A stretch of DNA of 64,000 nt. Source: DATDAH01 sp963725155. GTDB lineage: Bacteria; Actinomycetota; Acidimicrobiia; Acidimicrobiales; DATDAH01. This document shows positions 53,380-62,690 of the stretch, one piece after another. Every line of letters starts with the position of its first letter. Within the stretch, counting starts at the first letter, position 1. The position numbers were made by a program, and so were the translations under genes. The notes under the pieces were generated by a model. The model ran no database searches. It was not told the origin of the DNA and saw only the letters and a list, made by a program, of their open reading frames with translations. The stretch covers positions 806,001-870,000 of the forward strand of contig CAVRXU010000002.1 of the NCBI GenBank assembly GCA_963725155.1, written 5' to 3'.

Positions 53380-54756
53380 TCAGGCCTTGGTGGTCGGTGC
53401 CGCCGGCAGCTCCACGATGAACTCGGCCCCGCCGCCAGCGGCGTCGTCGATGTCGACCCGGCCGCGGTGGTCCTCAGCGATCTGGGCCACGATCGCCAGG
53501 CCGAGACCGGTCCCGCCCTCGGCCCGGGCCCGCCCGGTCTCCACCCGGGCGAAGCGCTCGAACACCCGGGCCTGTTCGTCCTCGGGGACGCCCGGGCCGT
53601 CGTCGGCGACGACGAGTCGGATCCGGCCCTCGTCGGAACCAAGGCTCAGGGTCACCCGACTCGACGCATGACGGGCGGCGTTCTCGACGAGGTTGCGGAC
53701 CAGGCGGGACAGGAGGGCGGCATCGCCCACCACGTCGACCGGAGTCACCGCTGAGGCGTCGACGGTCACGGTTGTCAGGGGAGCGAGGCGCTCGGCCTCG
53801 TCGAAGAGGACGTCGTCGAGGTGGACCACGGTCCGGACGGGCTCGAGGCGACCCTCGTCGCCCCGGGCGAGGAACAACAGGTCGTCGACCAGGAGCTGGA
53901 GGCGGTTCGTCTCCCCGACCAGGGCGGTCCGCAGGTCGGCCCACTGCGTCGGCTCGAGGTCGTCACCGGCGCTCTCCACAAGGGCCCGGACGTTGGCCAC
54001 CGGGCTCTTGAGCTCGTGGGAGGCGTCGGACACGAACCGGCGACGGGCCTCGGCCTGGTCGTCGAGGCGGCCGAGCATGTCGTTCATCGTCGACGCCAGC
54101 CGGTCGATCTCGTCGGCGGTGCCCGGCGGCCCGACCCGTTGCCCATGTCCGGTTGCCACGATGGCCTCGAGGTCGCCCCGCATCCGGTCGACGGGCCGGA
54201 GGGCGCGACCGACCACGAACCAGACCAGGACGCCGGCCAGGACCAGCACGATGGGTATGCCCGCCAACAGCAGGTTCCGGGCGTCACGGAGGTCGTCGTC
54301 GATGGACTCGGTGGCCCGGCCGACGACCACCCGGCGGGCGTCGGCGGTCGCTTCGGTGGCGACGCGGAGGCGGTGGGTCTCGCCCTCGCCCTCGCCCTCG
54401 TCGTGGTCCTCGGTGAGGGCGAGGTCGAGGCCGACGACCGTGCCCGGGACGAGCACGGCCAGCTGTGAGGGATCGGCGACCCCCGTGCTCGTCAGCACTT
54501 CGCCGGAGGGCGCGAGGACGGCGACGAAATCCTCCTCGCCGGCACCGGTGGCGAGGACGTCCGGGCTGGCGCCGCCGTCGAGGAGCGCCGCCCGGTCGGT
54601 CGTCTGGGCCTGCAACGAGGCGTCCAGGTTGTCGATGAGCCGGCTACGCAGGAGGAGGTCGAAGCCGATGGCGGCAGTGACGAGCAGGACGGCGAGCACG
54701 GCGACGGCGGCCAGCACCATGCGCAGGCGCACCGAGCGCCAGCGGACGGGGCTCAT
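53380..54756 (-). CDS. Sensor histidine kinase with HAMP domain (EnvZ/BaeS type)
   Basis: A 458-residue membrane kinase. Transmembrane helix 1 at about residues 11-32, an extracytoplasmic sensor of some 130 residues rich in acidic residues (EDHDEGEGEGE), helix 2 near 163-185, HAMP, then the HisKA dimer with VSDASHELKSPVANV (His near residue 247), N-box NLVENAARHA near 357, G1 VVADDGPGVPEDEQARVFERF and G2 EGGTGLGLAIV. The acidic sensor loop could bind a cation. The start ATG overlaps the response regulator stop by four bases, so the pair is coupled. Confidence 0.93.
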   Translation of the reverse strand: MSPVRWRSVRLRMVLAAVAVLAVLLVTAAIGFDLLLRSRLIDNLDASLQAQTTDRAALLDGGASPDVLATGAGEEDFVAVLAPSGEVLTSTGVADPSQLAVLVPGTVVGLDLALTEDHDEGEGEGETHRLRVATEATADARRVVVGRATESIDDDLRDARNLLLAGIPIVLVLAGVLVWFVVGRALRPVDRMRGDLEAIVATGHGQRVGPPGTADEIDRLASTMNDMLGRLDDQAEARRRFVSDASHELKSPVANVRALVESAGDDLEPTQWADLRTALVGETNRLQLLVDDLLFLARGDEGRLEPVRTVVHLDDVLFDEAERLAPLTTVTVDASAVTPVDVVGDAALLSRLVRNLVENAARHASSRVTLSLGSDEGRIRLVVADDGPGVPEDEQARVFERFARVETGRARAEGGTGLGLAIVAQIAEDHRGRVDIDDAAGGGAEFIVELPAAPTTKA

Positions 54757-55430
54757 CCGCCGTCGATCCGCAGCCGGTAGCCGATCCCCCGGACGGTCTC
54801 GAGGGCGTGCCGGTCGAAGGGTCCGTCGATCTTCTTGCGCAGCGAACTGACGTAGACCTCGACGATGTTCAAGTCGCCGTCGAAGTTCAGGTCCCAGACG
54901 TGCTCGACGATCTCGGCCTTGGACACCACCTCGCCGGCGTGGCGCAGGAGGTACTCGAGGACGGCGAACTCCCGGTTGCGCAGGTCGATGGTGACCTCGC
55001 CCCGGCGCACCGTGCGGTCGGCGGCGTCCAGGACGAGGTCCCCGGCCTGGAGGCGAGGGGCGCGTTCGCCCTGGGCCCGACGCAGGAGGGCCCGAACCCG
55101 GGCGACGAGGACCACGAATGAGAAGGGCTTGGTGAGGTAGTCGTCGGCCCCGGTCTCCAGGCCCTCGGCCTCGTCGAGGTCCCCCCGCTTGGCAGTGAGC
55201 ATGAGGATGGGGACCCGGCTGCCCTCCTCTCGCAGCGTGCGACAGACCACGTAGCCGTTCGTCCCGGGCAGCATCACGTCGAGGACGATCAGGTCATAGG
55301 GGAACTCCCGGGTCATCCAGAGGCCCTCGTCGCCATCCGTCGCAACGTCGACGGCGAAGCCCTCGGCCACCAGCCCCCGCTGGATCGACGTGGCCATCGG
55401 GGCCTCGTCCTCGACCACCAGGATCCGCAT
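54753..55430 (-). CDS. OmpR-family response regulator
   Basis: A 225-residue regulator. Receiver: acidic pocket VVEDEAP (residues 5-11), phospho-acceptor Asp in DLIVLDVMLPG near residue 51, Lys in DDYLTKPFSFVVLV near residue 101. The C-terminal winged helix (from about 125) shows LVLDAADRTVRRGEVTIDL, REFAVLEYLLRHAGEVVSK and LRKKIDGPFDRHALETVRGIGYRL, the OmpR/PhoB DNA-binding signature. Likely binds direct repeats; the CTTCAGG repeats at 51710-51726 are a candidate site. It is encoded before its kinase and divergent from the MMPL transporter. Confidence 0.94.
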   Translation of the reverse strand: MRILVVEDEAPMATSIQRGLVAEGFAVDVATDGDEGLWMTREFPYDLIVLDVMLPGTNGYVVCRTLREEGSRVPILMLTAKRGDLDEAEGLETGADDYLTKPFSFVVLVARVRALLRRAQGERAPRLQAGDLVLDAADRTVRRGEVTIDLRNREFAVLEYLLRHAGEVVSKAEIVEHVWDLNFDGDLNIVEVYVSSLRKKIDGPFDRHALETVRGIGYRLRIDGG

Positions 55431-55504
55431 CGCGCCTCACGCTACGGCCCGGGCCGGCGCCGCCGGGAGGCGGGCCCGCCGGATGACGCCGAGCGCCCGG
55501 GTGA

Positions 55505-55518
55505 TCGCGAGGTCGCGA
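55505..55518. promoter_or_regulatory. Dyad in the response-regulator / MMPL divergent promoter
   Basis: TCGCGA-GG-TCGCGA, two copies of a 6-base palindrome 2 bases apart. It lies in the 172-base gap between the divergent response regulator (starts 55430) and MMPL gene (starts 55603). A short A/T-rich patch (55529-55542), rare in this DNA, follows and may mark a promoter. Candidate only. Confidence 0.3.
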
Positions 55519-55602
55519 CGCCGGCACCGATGAATTTCTTTGGGTTGCCGAGTCGAAGCGGGTAGGAAGAGTCGTCGTCCGCCACACCCCTCGGAGGTCT
55601 CT

Positions 55603-57963
55603 GTGTTCGCTCGTCTCGGCCCCTGGTGTCATGACCGCCGCTGGTTGGTCGTCATCGTGTGGGTCCTCGGCCTGGTCGCCCTGAACGGCGTCGCCGGCGG
55701 CGTCGGCAGCGCGTTCCGCGACGACCTCAACCTCCCCGATGTGGAGTCCCGCGACGGCTTCGACCTCCTTGACGAGCAGTTCGGGGGCCAGGGGACCGGG
55801 TACACGGGCACGATCGTCTTCCGGGCCGAGCAGGGCGTGGACGATCCCGAGGTCCAGCAGCAGATGCAAGAGCTGTTCGACGTCGTCGCGGGCCTCGACG
55901 ACGTGGCCCGAGTCGAGAGTCCGTACGCCGAGGGCGGCGAGCAGCTCATCGCCTCCCAGGGGCCCGAGGCGGGCCTGATCGCCTACGCCAACGTCGAGCT
56001 GCCCCAGGAGAGCGACTTCACCCGCGCCGCCGAGATCCGGGACACCATCCTGGAGGAGTCGCCCCACATCGACGGCCTGACCATCGAGCTGGGCGGGTTC
56101 ATCTTCGCCGATTTCGAGGATCCGACCGCCGAGCTCCTGGGCGTGGCGTTCGCCATCGTCATCCTCATCGTCGCCTTCGGGTCGGTGTTGGCCATGGGCC
56201 TGCCCATCGGGGTGGCCCTGTTCGGCATCGGTCTCGGCGGGGCCGTGACGACCCTGCTCAGCCACGTCTTGTCCATCCCCGAGTTCGCCCCGTTCATCGG
56301 CGTCATGATCGGCCTCGGCGTGGGCATCGACTACGCCCTGCTGATCATCACCCGGTACCGAGAGCAGCTCCACGCCGGCCAGGACGTGCGGACGTCGATC
56401 AGCATCGCCATGGACACCGCGGGGCGCTCGGTCCTCTTCGCCGGGATGACCGTGGTCATCTCGTTGCTGGGCATGCTGGCCATGGGTGTGCCCTTCGTCC
56501 AGGGCCTGGCGGTGAGCGCCTCGGTCACCGTCGCCATCACGGTCGTGGCCTCCCTAACGCTGCTCCCCGCCCTCATCGGGTTCGCCGGCGAGCGCATCGA
56601 GCTCACCCGCCGCCGCGGCCTGATCGCCGCCGGCTTCCTGGCCCTCGGCCTGGTGGGGGCCGGGCTCGGCATCGCACCGCTGACCATCGGGTTCCCGATC
56701 GCTGTGCTCGTGCTGCTGCTGGGCATCTGGGTGCCGTTCCTCAAGAAGGAGGTGCCCCACCGGCCGCCGAAGCCGCGGCGGGAGACAGTGGCCTACCGCT
56801 GGAGCCGCGTCGTCCAGCACCGGCCCTGGCAGGGGGCCATCGCCGGAACGGTGGTCCTGCTCGTGCTGGCCGCCCCCGTGCTGGGGCTGCGGCTCGGCTT
56901 CTCCGACGAGAGCAACTTCCCGGAGGACACCTCCACCCGCCAGGCCTATGACCTGCTGGTCGAAGGGTTCGGCAAGGGCTTCAACGGTCCGTTCCTGCTC
57001 GTCGCCGAGGTGGGCGAGGGGGCCGACCTCGACGCGTTGGGCGCCGTCACCGACGCCGTGGCCGCCGACCCGGAGGTCGTCTTCGTGTCGCCGCCGGTGC
57101 CCAACGACCCGGAGAACCCCACCGCGGTCCTCTGGAACGTGGTGCCCTCCTCCGGACCCCAGGACGAGGCCACGACCGAGCTCGTCCACCGTCTCCGCGA
57201 TGACGTCCTGCCCCCGGCCGAGCAGGCCACCGGCACTGAGGTGCTGGTCACGGGGGCGACGCCGGTCAACGTGGACTTCGCCGACTTCCTCCAAGGCCGC
57301 CTTCCGTACTTCTTCGGCGCCGTGCTGGTGCTGTCGTTCCTGCTCCTGATGGTGGTGTTCCGCTCGCTGCTGGTCCCTCTCAAGGCGGTGATCATGAACC
57401 TGCTGTCGATCGCGGCGGCCTACGGCGTGATGGTGGCCCTCTTCCAGTGGGGCTGGGGCAGCGACATCACGAACGTCGCACCGGCCCCGGTCGAGCCCTG
57501 GATGCCGATGATGCTGTTCGCCATCGTCTTCGGCCTGTCCATGGACTACGAGGTGTTCCTGCTCTCCCGGATCCGGGAGGAGTGGCGCCGGACCGGGGAC
57601 AGCCACCGGTCAGTGGCCGACGGTCTGGCCGCCACCGCCAAGGTGATCACCGCGGCGGCGGCCATCATGGTCGTCGTCTTCGGGAGCTTCCTGCTCGAGT
57701 CCGACCGGACCTTCAAGCTGATGGGCACCGGCCTGGCCACCGCCATCTTCCTCGACGCCACCATCGTCCGGATGCTCCTGGTGCCGGCCACCATGGAGCT
57801 GCTGGGTGACCGCAACTGGTGGCTGCCCAAGTGGCTGGACCGGATCCTGCCCAACGTCGACATCGAGGGTCACTCCGAGCTCGCCGTGCATGCGGCCGAC
57901 GACGACGACGACCTCGACGACGACGATCCACGGCGCGACGCCGACCTGGTGGGCGTCGACTGA
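55603..57963 (+). CDS. MMPL/RND-family membrane transporter
   Basis: About 786 residues from the GTG at 55603, which has GGAGG seven bases upstream. The layout is that of MmpL-type RND exporters: N-terminal helix (WLVVIVWVLGLVALNGVAGG), a large outer loop, five helices with VGIDYALLIITRYREQ near residue 245, then a second half with another loop and helices containing SMDYEVFLLSRIREEW near residue 645. The tail is very acidic (ADDDDDLDDDDPRRD). The two Asp-Tyr motifs are the proton-relay position of MmpL proteins. Substrate unknown: lipids, siderophores or drugs are exported by relatives. Divergent from the two-component system, which may control it. Confidence 0.92.
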   Translation: MFARLGPWCHDRRWLVVIVWVLGLVALNGVAGGVGSAFRDDLNLPDVESRDGFDLLDEQFGGQGTGYTGTIVFRAEQGVDDPEVQQQMQELFDVVAGLDDVARVESPYAEGGEQLIASQGPEAGLIAYANVELPQESDFTRAAEIRDTILEESPHIDGLTIELGGFIFADFEDPTAELLGVAFAIVILIVAFGSVLAMGLPIGVALFGIGLGGAVTTLLSHVLSIPEFAPFIGVMIGLGVGIDYALLIITRYREQLHAGQDVRTSISIAMDTAGRSVLFAGMTVVISLLGMLAMGVPFVQGLAVSASVTVAITVVASLTLLPALIGFAGERIELTRRRGLIAAGFLALGLVGAGLGIAPLTIGFPIAVLVLLLGIWVPFLKKEVPHRPPKPRRETVAYRWSRVVQHRPWQGAIAGTVVLLVLAAPVLGLRLGFSDESNFPEDTSTRQAYDLLVEGFGKGFNGPFLLVAEVGEGADLDALGAVTDAVAADPEVVFVSPPVPNDPENPTAVLWNVVPSSGPQDEATTELVHRLRDDVLPPAEQATGTEVLVTGATPVNVDFADFLQGRLPYFFGAVLVLSFLLLMVVFRSLLVPLKAVIMNLLSIAAAYGVMVALFQWGWGSDITNVAPAPVEPWMPMMLFAIVFGLSMDYEVFLLSRIREEWRRTGDSHRSVADGLAATAKVITAAAAIMVVVFGSFLLESDRTFKLMGTGLATAIFLDATIVRMLLVPATMELLGDRNWWLPKWLDRILPNVDIEGHSELAVHAADDDDDLDDDDPRRDADLVGVD

Positions 57964-57972
57964 CCCGGCCGC

Positions 57973-58602
57973 TCAGCCCGCGTCGCTGAGGGCGGCCACG
58001 ATCGAGGTCGCTCGACCCGTCTCGCCCGCCATCCAGTGGCGGCGGCACAGCAGCTCGTAGCTGACCTGGGCCTCGCGGTCGGTGTCGCCCACGACCACGA
58101 CGTCGCCGTCGTAGACCTGGCGGCCGTCGACCAGGCGGGCGTTCTGGGTGGCTCGGGCGCCGCACCAGCACCGGGCCTCGACCTGGACCTCGACCCGCTC
58201 GTCGGCCAGCTCCAGGAACCGGGCCGAGCCCGGGAACAGGCGGCCCCGGAAGTCGGTGAGCAGGCCGAGGGCGTGGACGTCGACGTCCAGGTCGTCGACC
58301 ACCCGGGCCAACTGCTCGACCTGGGCCGGTGTGTAGAACTGGGCCTCGTCACACACGAGGTAGTCGAGGCCGCCGTGCCGCGTGGCCCAGCTGTGGCACA
58401 GGTCTTCGAGGTCGAGCTTGGGGCCGACGTCGACGGCGATGGCGGACACGCCGAGGCGAGAGGTCACCTGCGCCCCGTCCCGGTCGAGCTGGGTGCAGAG
58501 CAGCCCCCGGAGGTCCCGGGAGGCGAGGTTGTGGTGGATCTGGAGGGCCAAGGTGCTCTTCCCCGATCCCATCGTCCCGAACGAGAACCGAAGCATCCCC
58601 AT
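57973..58602 (-). CDS. tdk: Thymidine kinase (type II, TK1-like)
   Basis: A 209-residue cytoplasmic enzyme that phosphorylates thymidine in the salvage pathway. Walker A is FGTMGSGKST near residues 8-17, then LVCDEAQFYTPAQVEQL near residue 82 with the catalytic Glu, LGLLTDFRGRLFPGS near 115 and the lasso region. The zinc-binding part is EARCWCGARATQNARLVDG (C-x-C) and LLCRRHW (C-x2-H), a variant of the usual C-x2-C pairs common in actinobacterial TK. It is the only classic housekeeping metabolic gene of this end of the window apart from lon. Converges on the MMPL gene with a 9-base gap. Confidence 0.95.
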   Translation of the reverse strand: MGMLRFSFGTMGSGKSTLALQIHHNLASRDLRGLLCTQLDRDGAQVTSRLGVSAIAVDVGPKLDLEDLCHSWATRHGGLDYLVCDEAQFYTPAQVEQLARVVDDLDVDVHALGLLTDFRGRLFPGSARFLELADERVEVQVEARCWCGARATQNARLVDGRQVYDGDVVVVGDTDREAQVSYELLCRRHWMAGETGRATSIVAALSDAG

Positions 58603-58656
58603 GGGCGAAGAACTTACACCGCTGTAGTTCGCCTGTCGCCCCGAGCCGCGGGAGGC

Positions 58657-60441
58657 TCAGAAGGCCCAGATGCGGTCCTCGTGCAGGGGGCTGGCGTGCC
58701 AGAACACGTCGTCCTGGAGGTCACCGTCGAAGTCACCCACCGCGGGTCGTTCGTAGGGACGGCTGGCGTCGACGGCATGGCCCGTGAACGTCCGGCTGGT
58801 GCGCCCCGCCCACATGCGGTCGGCCGCCTCACCGGCGCCGTACCAGAAGACGTCGGTGCGGTCGTCGCCGTTGAAGTCGCCGGCCAGGGGGATGGCATCC
58901 CCCGCGAAGGTCACGTCGTGGGGCGTGAAGCCGACGGCCTTCCCGTACCAGAGCAGGTCGGGCGTCGCCCCTGGTCCGTACCAGAAGATGTCATCGCGGA
59001 AGTCGCCGTCGAAGTCGCCGGTGAACGGGCGGTAGTTCCCGCCCACGTTGAGTGGGTGGGCGACGAAGCCGTAGGGCGACCCCCGCCACAGCCGGTCCTC
59101 CCCGGGGCCCGGGTTGTACCAGAGGATGTCCGACACCCGATCGCCGTTGAAGTCGCCGACAGCCGGTTCCTGATAGGTGCCCCCCACGTTCTCGGCCACC
59201 GAGCGGAAGGTCCGGTTGGGCCGACCCTGCCACTGGCGATCGGCGACCCCGCCGGGGCCGTACCAGAAGATGTCGTCGCGGCAGTCGCCGTTGAAGTCGC
59301 CGACCACCGGGTTCCGGCCTGGACCGATGGTCAGGTCCCGGGCCGAGAAGCGACCGTCCTCGCGGGTGTACCAGACCTGCCCGTTGCCGGCCGCGGGGTC
59401 ATACCAGAGCAGGTCGTCGCGCTCGTCCCCGTCGAAATCGCCGGTCAGCGGCTGGAGGCCGTCCAGGGCGGGGCCCACCGTGACGTCACGCACGCGGTGA
59501 CGGGCCGGCGTCCACCCGGCCGGGGCCCGGAAGGTGGGGTGGTAGAAGCTGACGCTCCCCGCGCCGCCATCGCGGGTGAGGCTGAAGTGCACGTGGTCGG
59601 TGTGCGGACTCGAGCCTGAGTACGGAGCCCACCCGCGGTCGACGTCGTACAGCCGGAACATGTGCCGGTTCCAGATGATGTACATCACGCCGAGTCGGCG
59701 GGCCCGGGCGTAGTGGTTGCACTGGGCATCGGTGGCGAACAACCAGTTCATCAGGGCCTGCACCCGGGACCGGTCCCCCGCGCTGCCCGCGTTCATGGCC
59801 CAGTCCCAGGCCCGGCCCTCCTTGTGTTCGCTCTGGCCTCCCGCGCCGCACCCCCGGCTCACGCCAAGGCTGCCTCCGCCGTAGTGGCGCTGAACGATCC
59901 GCATGAAGGCCGCCATGCCCGGCTTGATGCTGGGACTGCAGGTGGACTGCCCGTCGTACTCGCCGTAGGGCTCGATGCCCCCGTTGAACGTCGGCGTGGC
60001 GGGCGTCGACTCCGCACCGGCACCCTCGCCGGTGACCGTGAAGGTACGGGTCCCGTAGACCACGGGGTCGGGCACGTCCGGGTACACGCACCGGGCCTCG
60101 AGCTGGTGGAGCCGGGCGGGCGTGCCCGCAGGCACCGGTAGGCGCCCCGACCAGGTGCCGTCGGCGGCGACGGGGAGGGTGATGAAGGCCAGGACCTGCC
60201 CCTGGCTGCGAAGGCGGACGACGACGCCCTCACCGGGCTCGGTCCCGCCCGGGAGCAGGCAGCGCCGGCCCGCCACCGCGATGACGGTGCCCGTGGCGCC
60301 CGAGGAAGGGGTGCTGGTGAACGCGATGCCCGGTGGGATCGGGGCCCGCCGCGCCGGTGTGGCGGCGGACGGCGTCGTCGCGGGCACCAGCACTGCGGCG
60401 GCCAGCGCGATGGCCAGGAGGGCGAAGCGGTGCCGGCGCAC
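58657..60441 (-). CDS. Secreted FG-GAP/VCBS repeat protein with M15-like domain
   Basis: About 594 residues from the GTG at 60441. Signal peptide: basic start then FALLAIALAAAVLVPATTPSA. Residues 40-150 form a beta-rich region; residues about 165-320 hold QSEHKEGRAWDWAMNAG and SSPHTDHVHFSL, the H-x6-D and H-x-H pattern of M15-like zinc peptidase folds (ARB_07466-type C-terminal domain). From about residue 325 seven repeats of the type GDFNGDxRDDIFWYGPG follow, each with a calcium-binding DxDGDxxDD loop, probably one beta-propeller. It is likely a cell-surface protein acting on peptidoglycan or another ligand. No sorting motif seen at the end. Confidence 0.85.
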   Translation of the reverse strand: MRRHRFALLAIALAAAVLVPATTPSAATPARRAPIPPGIAFTSTPSSGATGTVIAVAGRRCLLPGGTEPGEGVVVRLRSQGQVLAFITLPVAADGTWSGRLPVPAGTPARLHQLEARCVYPDVPDPVVYGTRTFTVTGEGAGAESTPATPTFNGGIEPYGEYDGQSTCSPSIKPGMAAFMRIVQRHYGGGSLGVSRGCGAGGQSEHKEGRAWDWAMNAGSAGDRSRVQALMNWLFATDAQCNHYARARRLGVMYIIWNRHMFRLYDVDRGWAPYSGSSPHTDHVHFSLTRDGGAGSVSFYHPTFRAPAGWTPARHRVRDVTVGPALDGLQPLTGDFDGDERDDLLWYDPAAGNGQVWYTREDGRFSARDLTIGPGRNPVVGDFNGDCRDDIFWYGPGGVADRQWQGRPNRTFRSVAENVGGTYQEPAVGDFNGDRVSDILWYNPGPGEDRLWRGSPYGFVAHPLNVGGNYRPFTGDFDGDFRDDIFWYGPGATPDLLWYGKAVGFTPHDVTFAGDAIPLAGDFNGDDRTDVFWYGAGEAADRMWAGRTSRTFTGHAVDASRPYERPAVGDFDGDLQDDVFWHASPLHEDRIWAF

Positions 60442-60580
60442 CGTCGAACCTTCGGTCCTGATGACTGTCCCCTTTACCCCGCCCTCCGCGTGCGCCCACG
60501 ATAGGCGCTGGGTCCCGGGACCCGGGCCATCCGGCGGGGCGGTCCGTGCGATCGGGCGGATCCCACGCCACCATGGGGAG

Positions 60581-61474
60581 ATGGACCCCGTGATCGTCAC
60601 GCACGAGGTGACGAAGCGCTTCGGGTCGGTGGTGGCGCTCGACCGGATGAGCCTCGTGGTCCCCGGTGGCCAGGTCGTCGGGTTCCTCGGGCCCAACGGG
60701 GCAGGCAAGTCGACCACGATCCGCCTGCTGCTGGACCTGGCCCGTCCTGACGCCGGGCGCATCGAAGTCCTGGGCGTCGACCCCCGAAGCGGGCCGGAGG
60801 TCCGGCGCCGCATCGGCTACGTGCCCGGCGAGCTGCGGCTGGACGACAGGCTCACCGTCGAGGAGACCCTGCGCTCCTGGGCCCGGCTGCGGGGCGGCCT
60901 CGACCTGGGACGGGCCCACGAACTCTGCGAACGCCTCGACCTCCACCCCGAGCGTCGGACGAAGGGTCTGTCGAGCGGCAACCGGCGCAAGGTCGGCTTG
61001 ATCGGGGCCTTCATGGCCGAGCCCGACCTGCTGATCCTGGACGAGCCGACCGGGGGGCTCGATCCGTTGGTCCAGGCCGAGTTCCAGGTGCTGTTGGCCG
61101 AAGCGATCGAGGCCGGGTCGTCGGTCTTCCTCTCCTCCCACATGCTGAGCGAGGTCCAGCAGACCGCGGACCGGGTGATCGTGATCCGGGCCGGGCGGAT
61201 CGTGGCCGACGGCGACGTGGCCGAGCTGCGCCACGCGGCCAGCCAGCCCTTCACGGTCTGGTTCACCGACGACCCGCCCGTCGACGCTCTGCGCGGGGTC
61301 GCCGGCGTCCACGACCTCGTCGTCCGGGGTCGGGAGGTGAGCGGGGTGGTGGACGGTTCGCCCGACGGCCTCGTCCGGGAGCTGGCCCGGCACCACCTGG
61401 ACCACCTGTTGCTGCCCGAGCCCGACCTGGAACAGGCCTTCCTGTCGCTCTACGAGGAGGCGGAGGAAGCGTGA
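60581..61474 (+). CDS. ABC transporter ATP-binding protein (ABC-2 type exporter)
   Basis: A 297-residue ATPase. Walker A GPNGAGKST near residue 37, signature GLSSGNRRKVGLIGAFM near 128 (a degenerate LSGGQ), Walker B LLILDEPTGGLDPL near 148 and the switch histidine in SSHMLSEVQQTADR. It has the C-terminal extension of DrrA/CcmA-like exporters. It overlaps the permease gene by four bases (GTGA), forming a two-gene exporter. The ATG at 60581 is used because it is followed by the family start VIVTHEVTKRFG; the longer upstream frame is a shadow of the FG-GAP gene. Confidence 0.92.
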   Translation: MDPVIVTHEVTKRFGSVVALDRMSLVVPGGQVVGFLGPNGAGKSTTIRLLLDLARPDAGRIEVLGVDPRSGPEVRRRIGYVPGELRLDDRLTVEETLRSWARLRGGLDLGRAHELCERLDLHPERRTKGLSSGNRRKVGLIGAFMAEPDLLILDEPTGGLDPLVQAEFQVLLAEAIEAGSSVFLSSHMLSEVQQTADRVIVIRAGRIVADGDVAELRHAASQPFTVWFTDDPPVDALRGVAGVHDLVVRGREVSGVVDGSPDGLVRELARHHLDHLLLPEPDLEQAFLSLYEEAEEA

Positions 61475-62277
61475 GCGGCGCCGTCGCCGAGCTCGTCCGA
61501 CGGGGCGTGGAGGCGCTGCGGCGCTCCGGTTTCTGGTGGGGCTTCGCCATCGTCGCGTTCGCGTTGGTCAACCTCGCCTTCTGGCCGAGCTTGGAGGCGT
61601 CGGGGTCGCTGACCGAGCTGGAGGACTCGATGGGATCGCTCCTCGAGGCCTTCGGGGCCCAGGGGCTGGCGACCCCGGCGGGCTACCTCGACGGCCAGCT
61701 CTACGCCCTCCTCCTCCCCCTGCTCCTGTCCGGGGCCGCCATCGGCATGACCGCCGCGGTCACCTCGGGAGACGAGGACGCCGGGCGCCTGGAGTTGCTC
61801 CACGCGCTGCCGATCGCCCGGGCGACGCTCTGGTTGAGTCGGCTCGGTGCCGCGGTTGCGGTCCTGGCCGTGATCGCGTCGGTGACGCTGGCGGCCGTCG
61901 TCGCGTCGCTGGCCCTCTTCTCGTTGGCCGACGCCGGGTACGGCGCCGTGATCGCCGCCACCCTGGCGTGTGCCGCGTTGGCCGCCTTCCACGCCGCCGT
62001 CACCTACGCCATCGGCGGCCTCGGCGGGTCCCGCGGGCTGGCCCTGGGCGGCGCCGTCGGGGTGCTCATCGTCGGCTACGTCCTCTCGTCGATCCTCCCA
62101 CTGGCCGACGCCCTGAGCGGGGCCAAGCGGTTCTCCCCCTGGTACTGGGCCATCGGGACCCAGCCGGTGTCCGACGGGATCAGCCTCGGCCGGGTGGCCC
62201 TGCTGCTGGTGGTCACCGGAGCGCTGGTCGTCCTGGGGACCTGGGGGGTGCAGCGGCGGGACATCCGCACGGCCTGA
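61471..62277 (+). CDS. ABC-2 type transporter permease
   Basis: A 268-residue membrane protein with about six helices: VEALRRSGFWWGFAIVAFALVN, LYALLLPLLLSGAAIGMTAAV, LAVIASVTLAAVVASLALF, AVIAATLACAALAAFHAAVTY and LGGAVGVLIVGYVLSS. Partner of the ATPase encoded just before. Substrate unknown; may export an antibiotic, lipid or peptide. GTG start at 61471 overlapping the ATPase stop. Confidence 0.88.
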   Translation: MSGAVAELVRRGVEALRRSGFWWGFAIVAFALVNLAFWPSLEASGSLTELEDSMGSLLEAFGAQGLATPAGYLDGQLYALLLPLLLSGAAIGMTAAVTSGDEDAGRLELLHALPIARATLWLSRLGAAVAVLAVIASVTLAAVVASLALFSLADAGYGAVIAATLACAALAAFHAAVTYAIGGLGGSRGLALGGAVGVLIVGYVLSSILPLADALSGAKRFSPWYWAIGTQPVSDGISLGRVALLLVVTGALVVLGTWGVQRRDIRTA

Positions 62278-62297
62278 GCCGGTGGGATGATGGTGAC

Positions 62298-62672
62298 GTG
62301 ACGTCGCCGATGACCGGGTTCTCCCACGTCCAGCTGCTGGTCCGGGACGTCCCCACCAGCGAGCGTTGGTACACCACGGTGCTCGGCCTCGAGCGGCTCA
62401 CGGCGGCGGACGACGACAGCTACGTGGCCCTCCGCCACCGACCCAGCCGGGTGGTGATCGTGCTCACGGTCGGCGAGCCGGACGGCGGCGGCGGCGCCCT
62501 CGACCACCTGGCCTTCGCCGTCCCCGACGGCCCGACCCTGGAGGCCTGGGCCACCGAGCTGACCGGCCTGGGCATCGCCCACCCCGGCGTGGTCGACGAG
62601 CTGGGCAAGCCCTCGCTGGTGCTCGAGGACCCCGACGGCAACCACATCGAGCTGGTCGCTCCGCCGCCCTGA
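62298..62672 (+). CDS. VOC-family (glyoxalase/bleomycin-resistance-like) protein
   Basis: A 124-residue single VOC unit: FSHVQLLVRDVPTSERWYTTVLGLERL (first metal-ligand His near residue 8), RVVIVLTVGEPDGGGGALDHLAFAV (second His near 70) and VLEDPDGNHIELVAPP (Glu near 119). Metal-binding His and Glu of the family are in place, so a metal-dependent isomerase, dioxygenase or binding protein is possible. GTG at 62298 or ATG at 62310. Lies 20 bases after the exporter permease and converges with the HNH gene. Confidence 0.88.
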   Translation: MTSPMTGFSHVQLLVRDVPTSERWYTTVLGLERLTAADDDSYVALRHRPSRVVIVLTVGEPDGGGGALDHLAFAVPDGPTLEAWATELTGLGIAHPGVVDELGKPSLVLEDPDGNHIELVAPPP

Positions 62673-62690
62673 TCCGGCTGAGGGCGGTGG

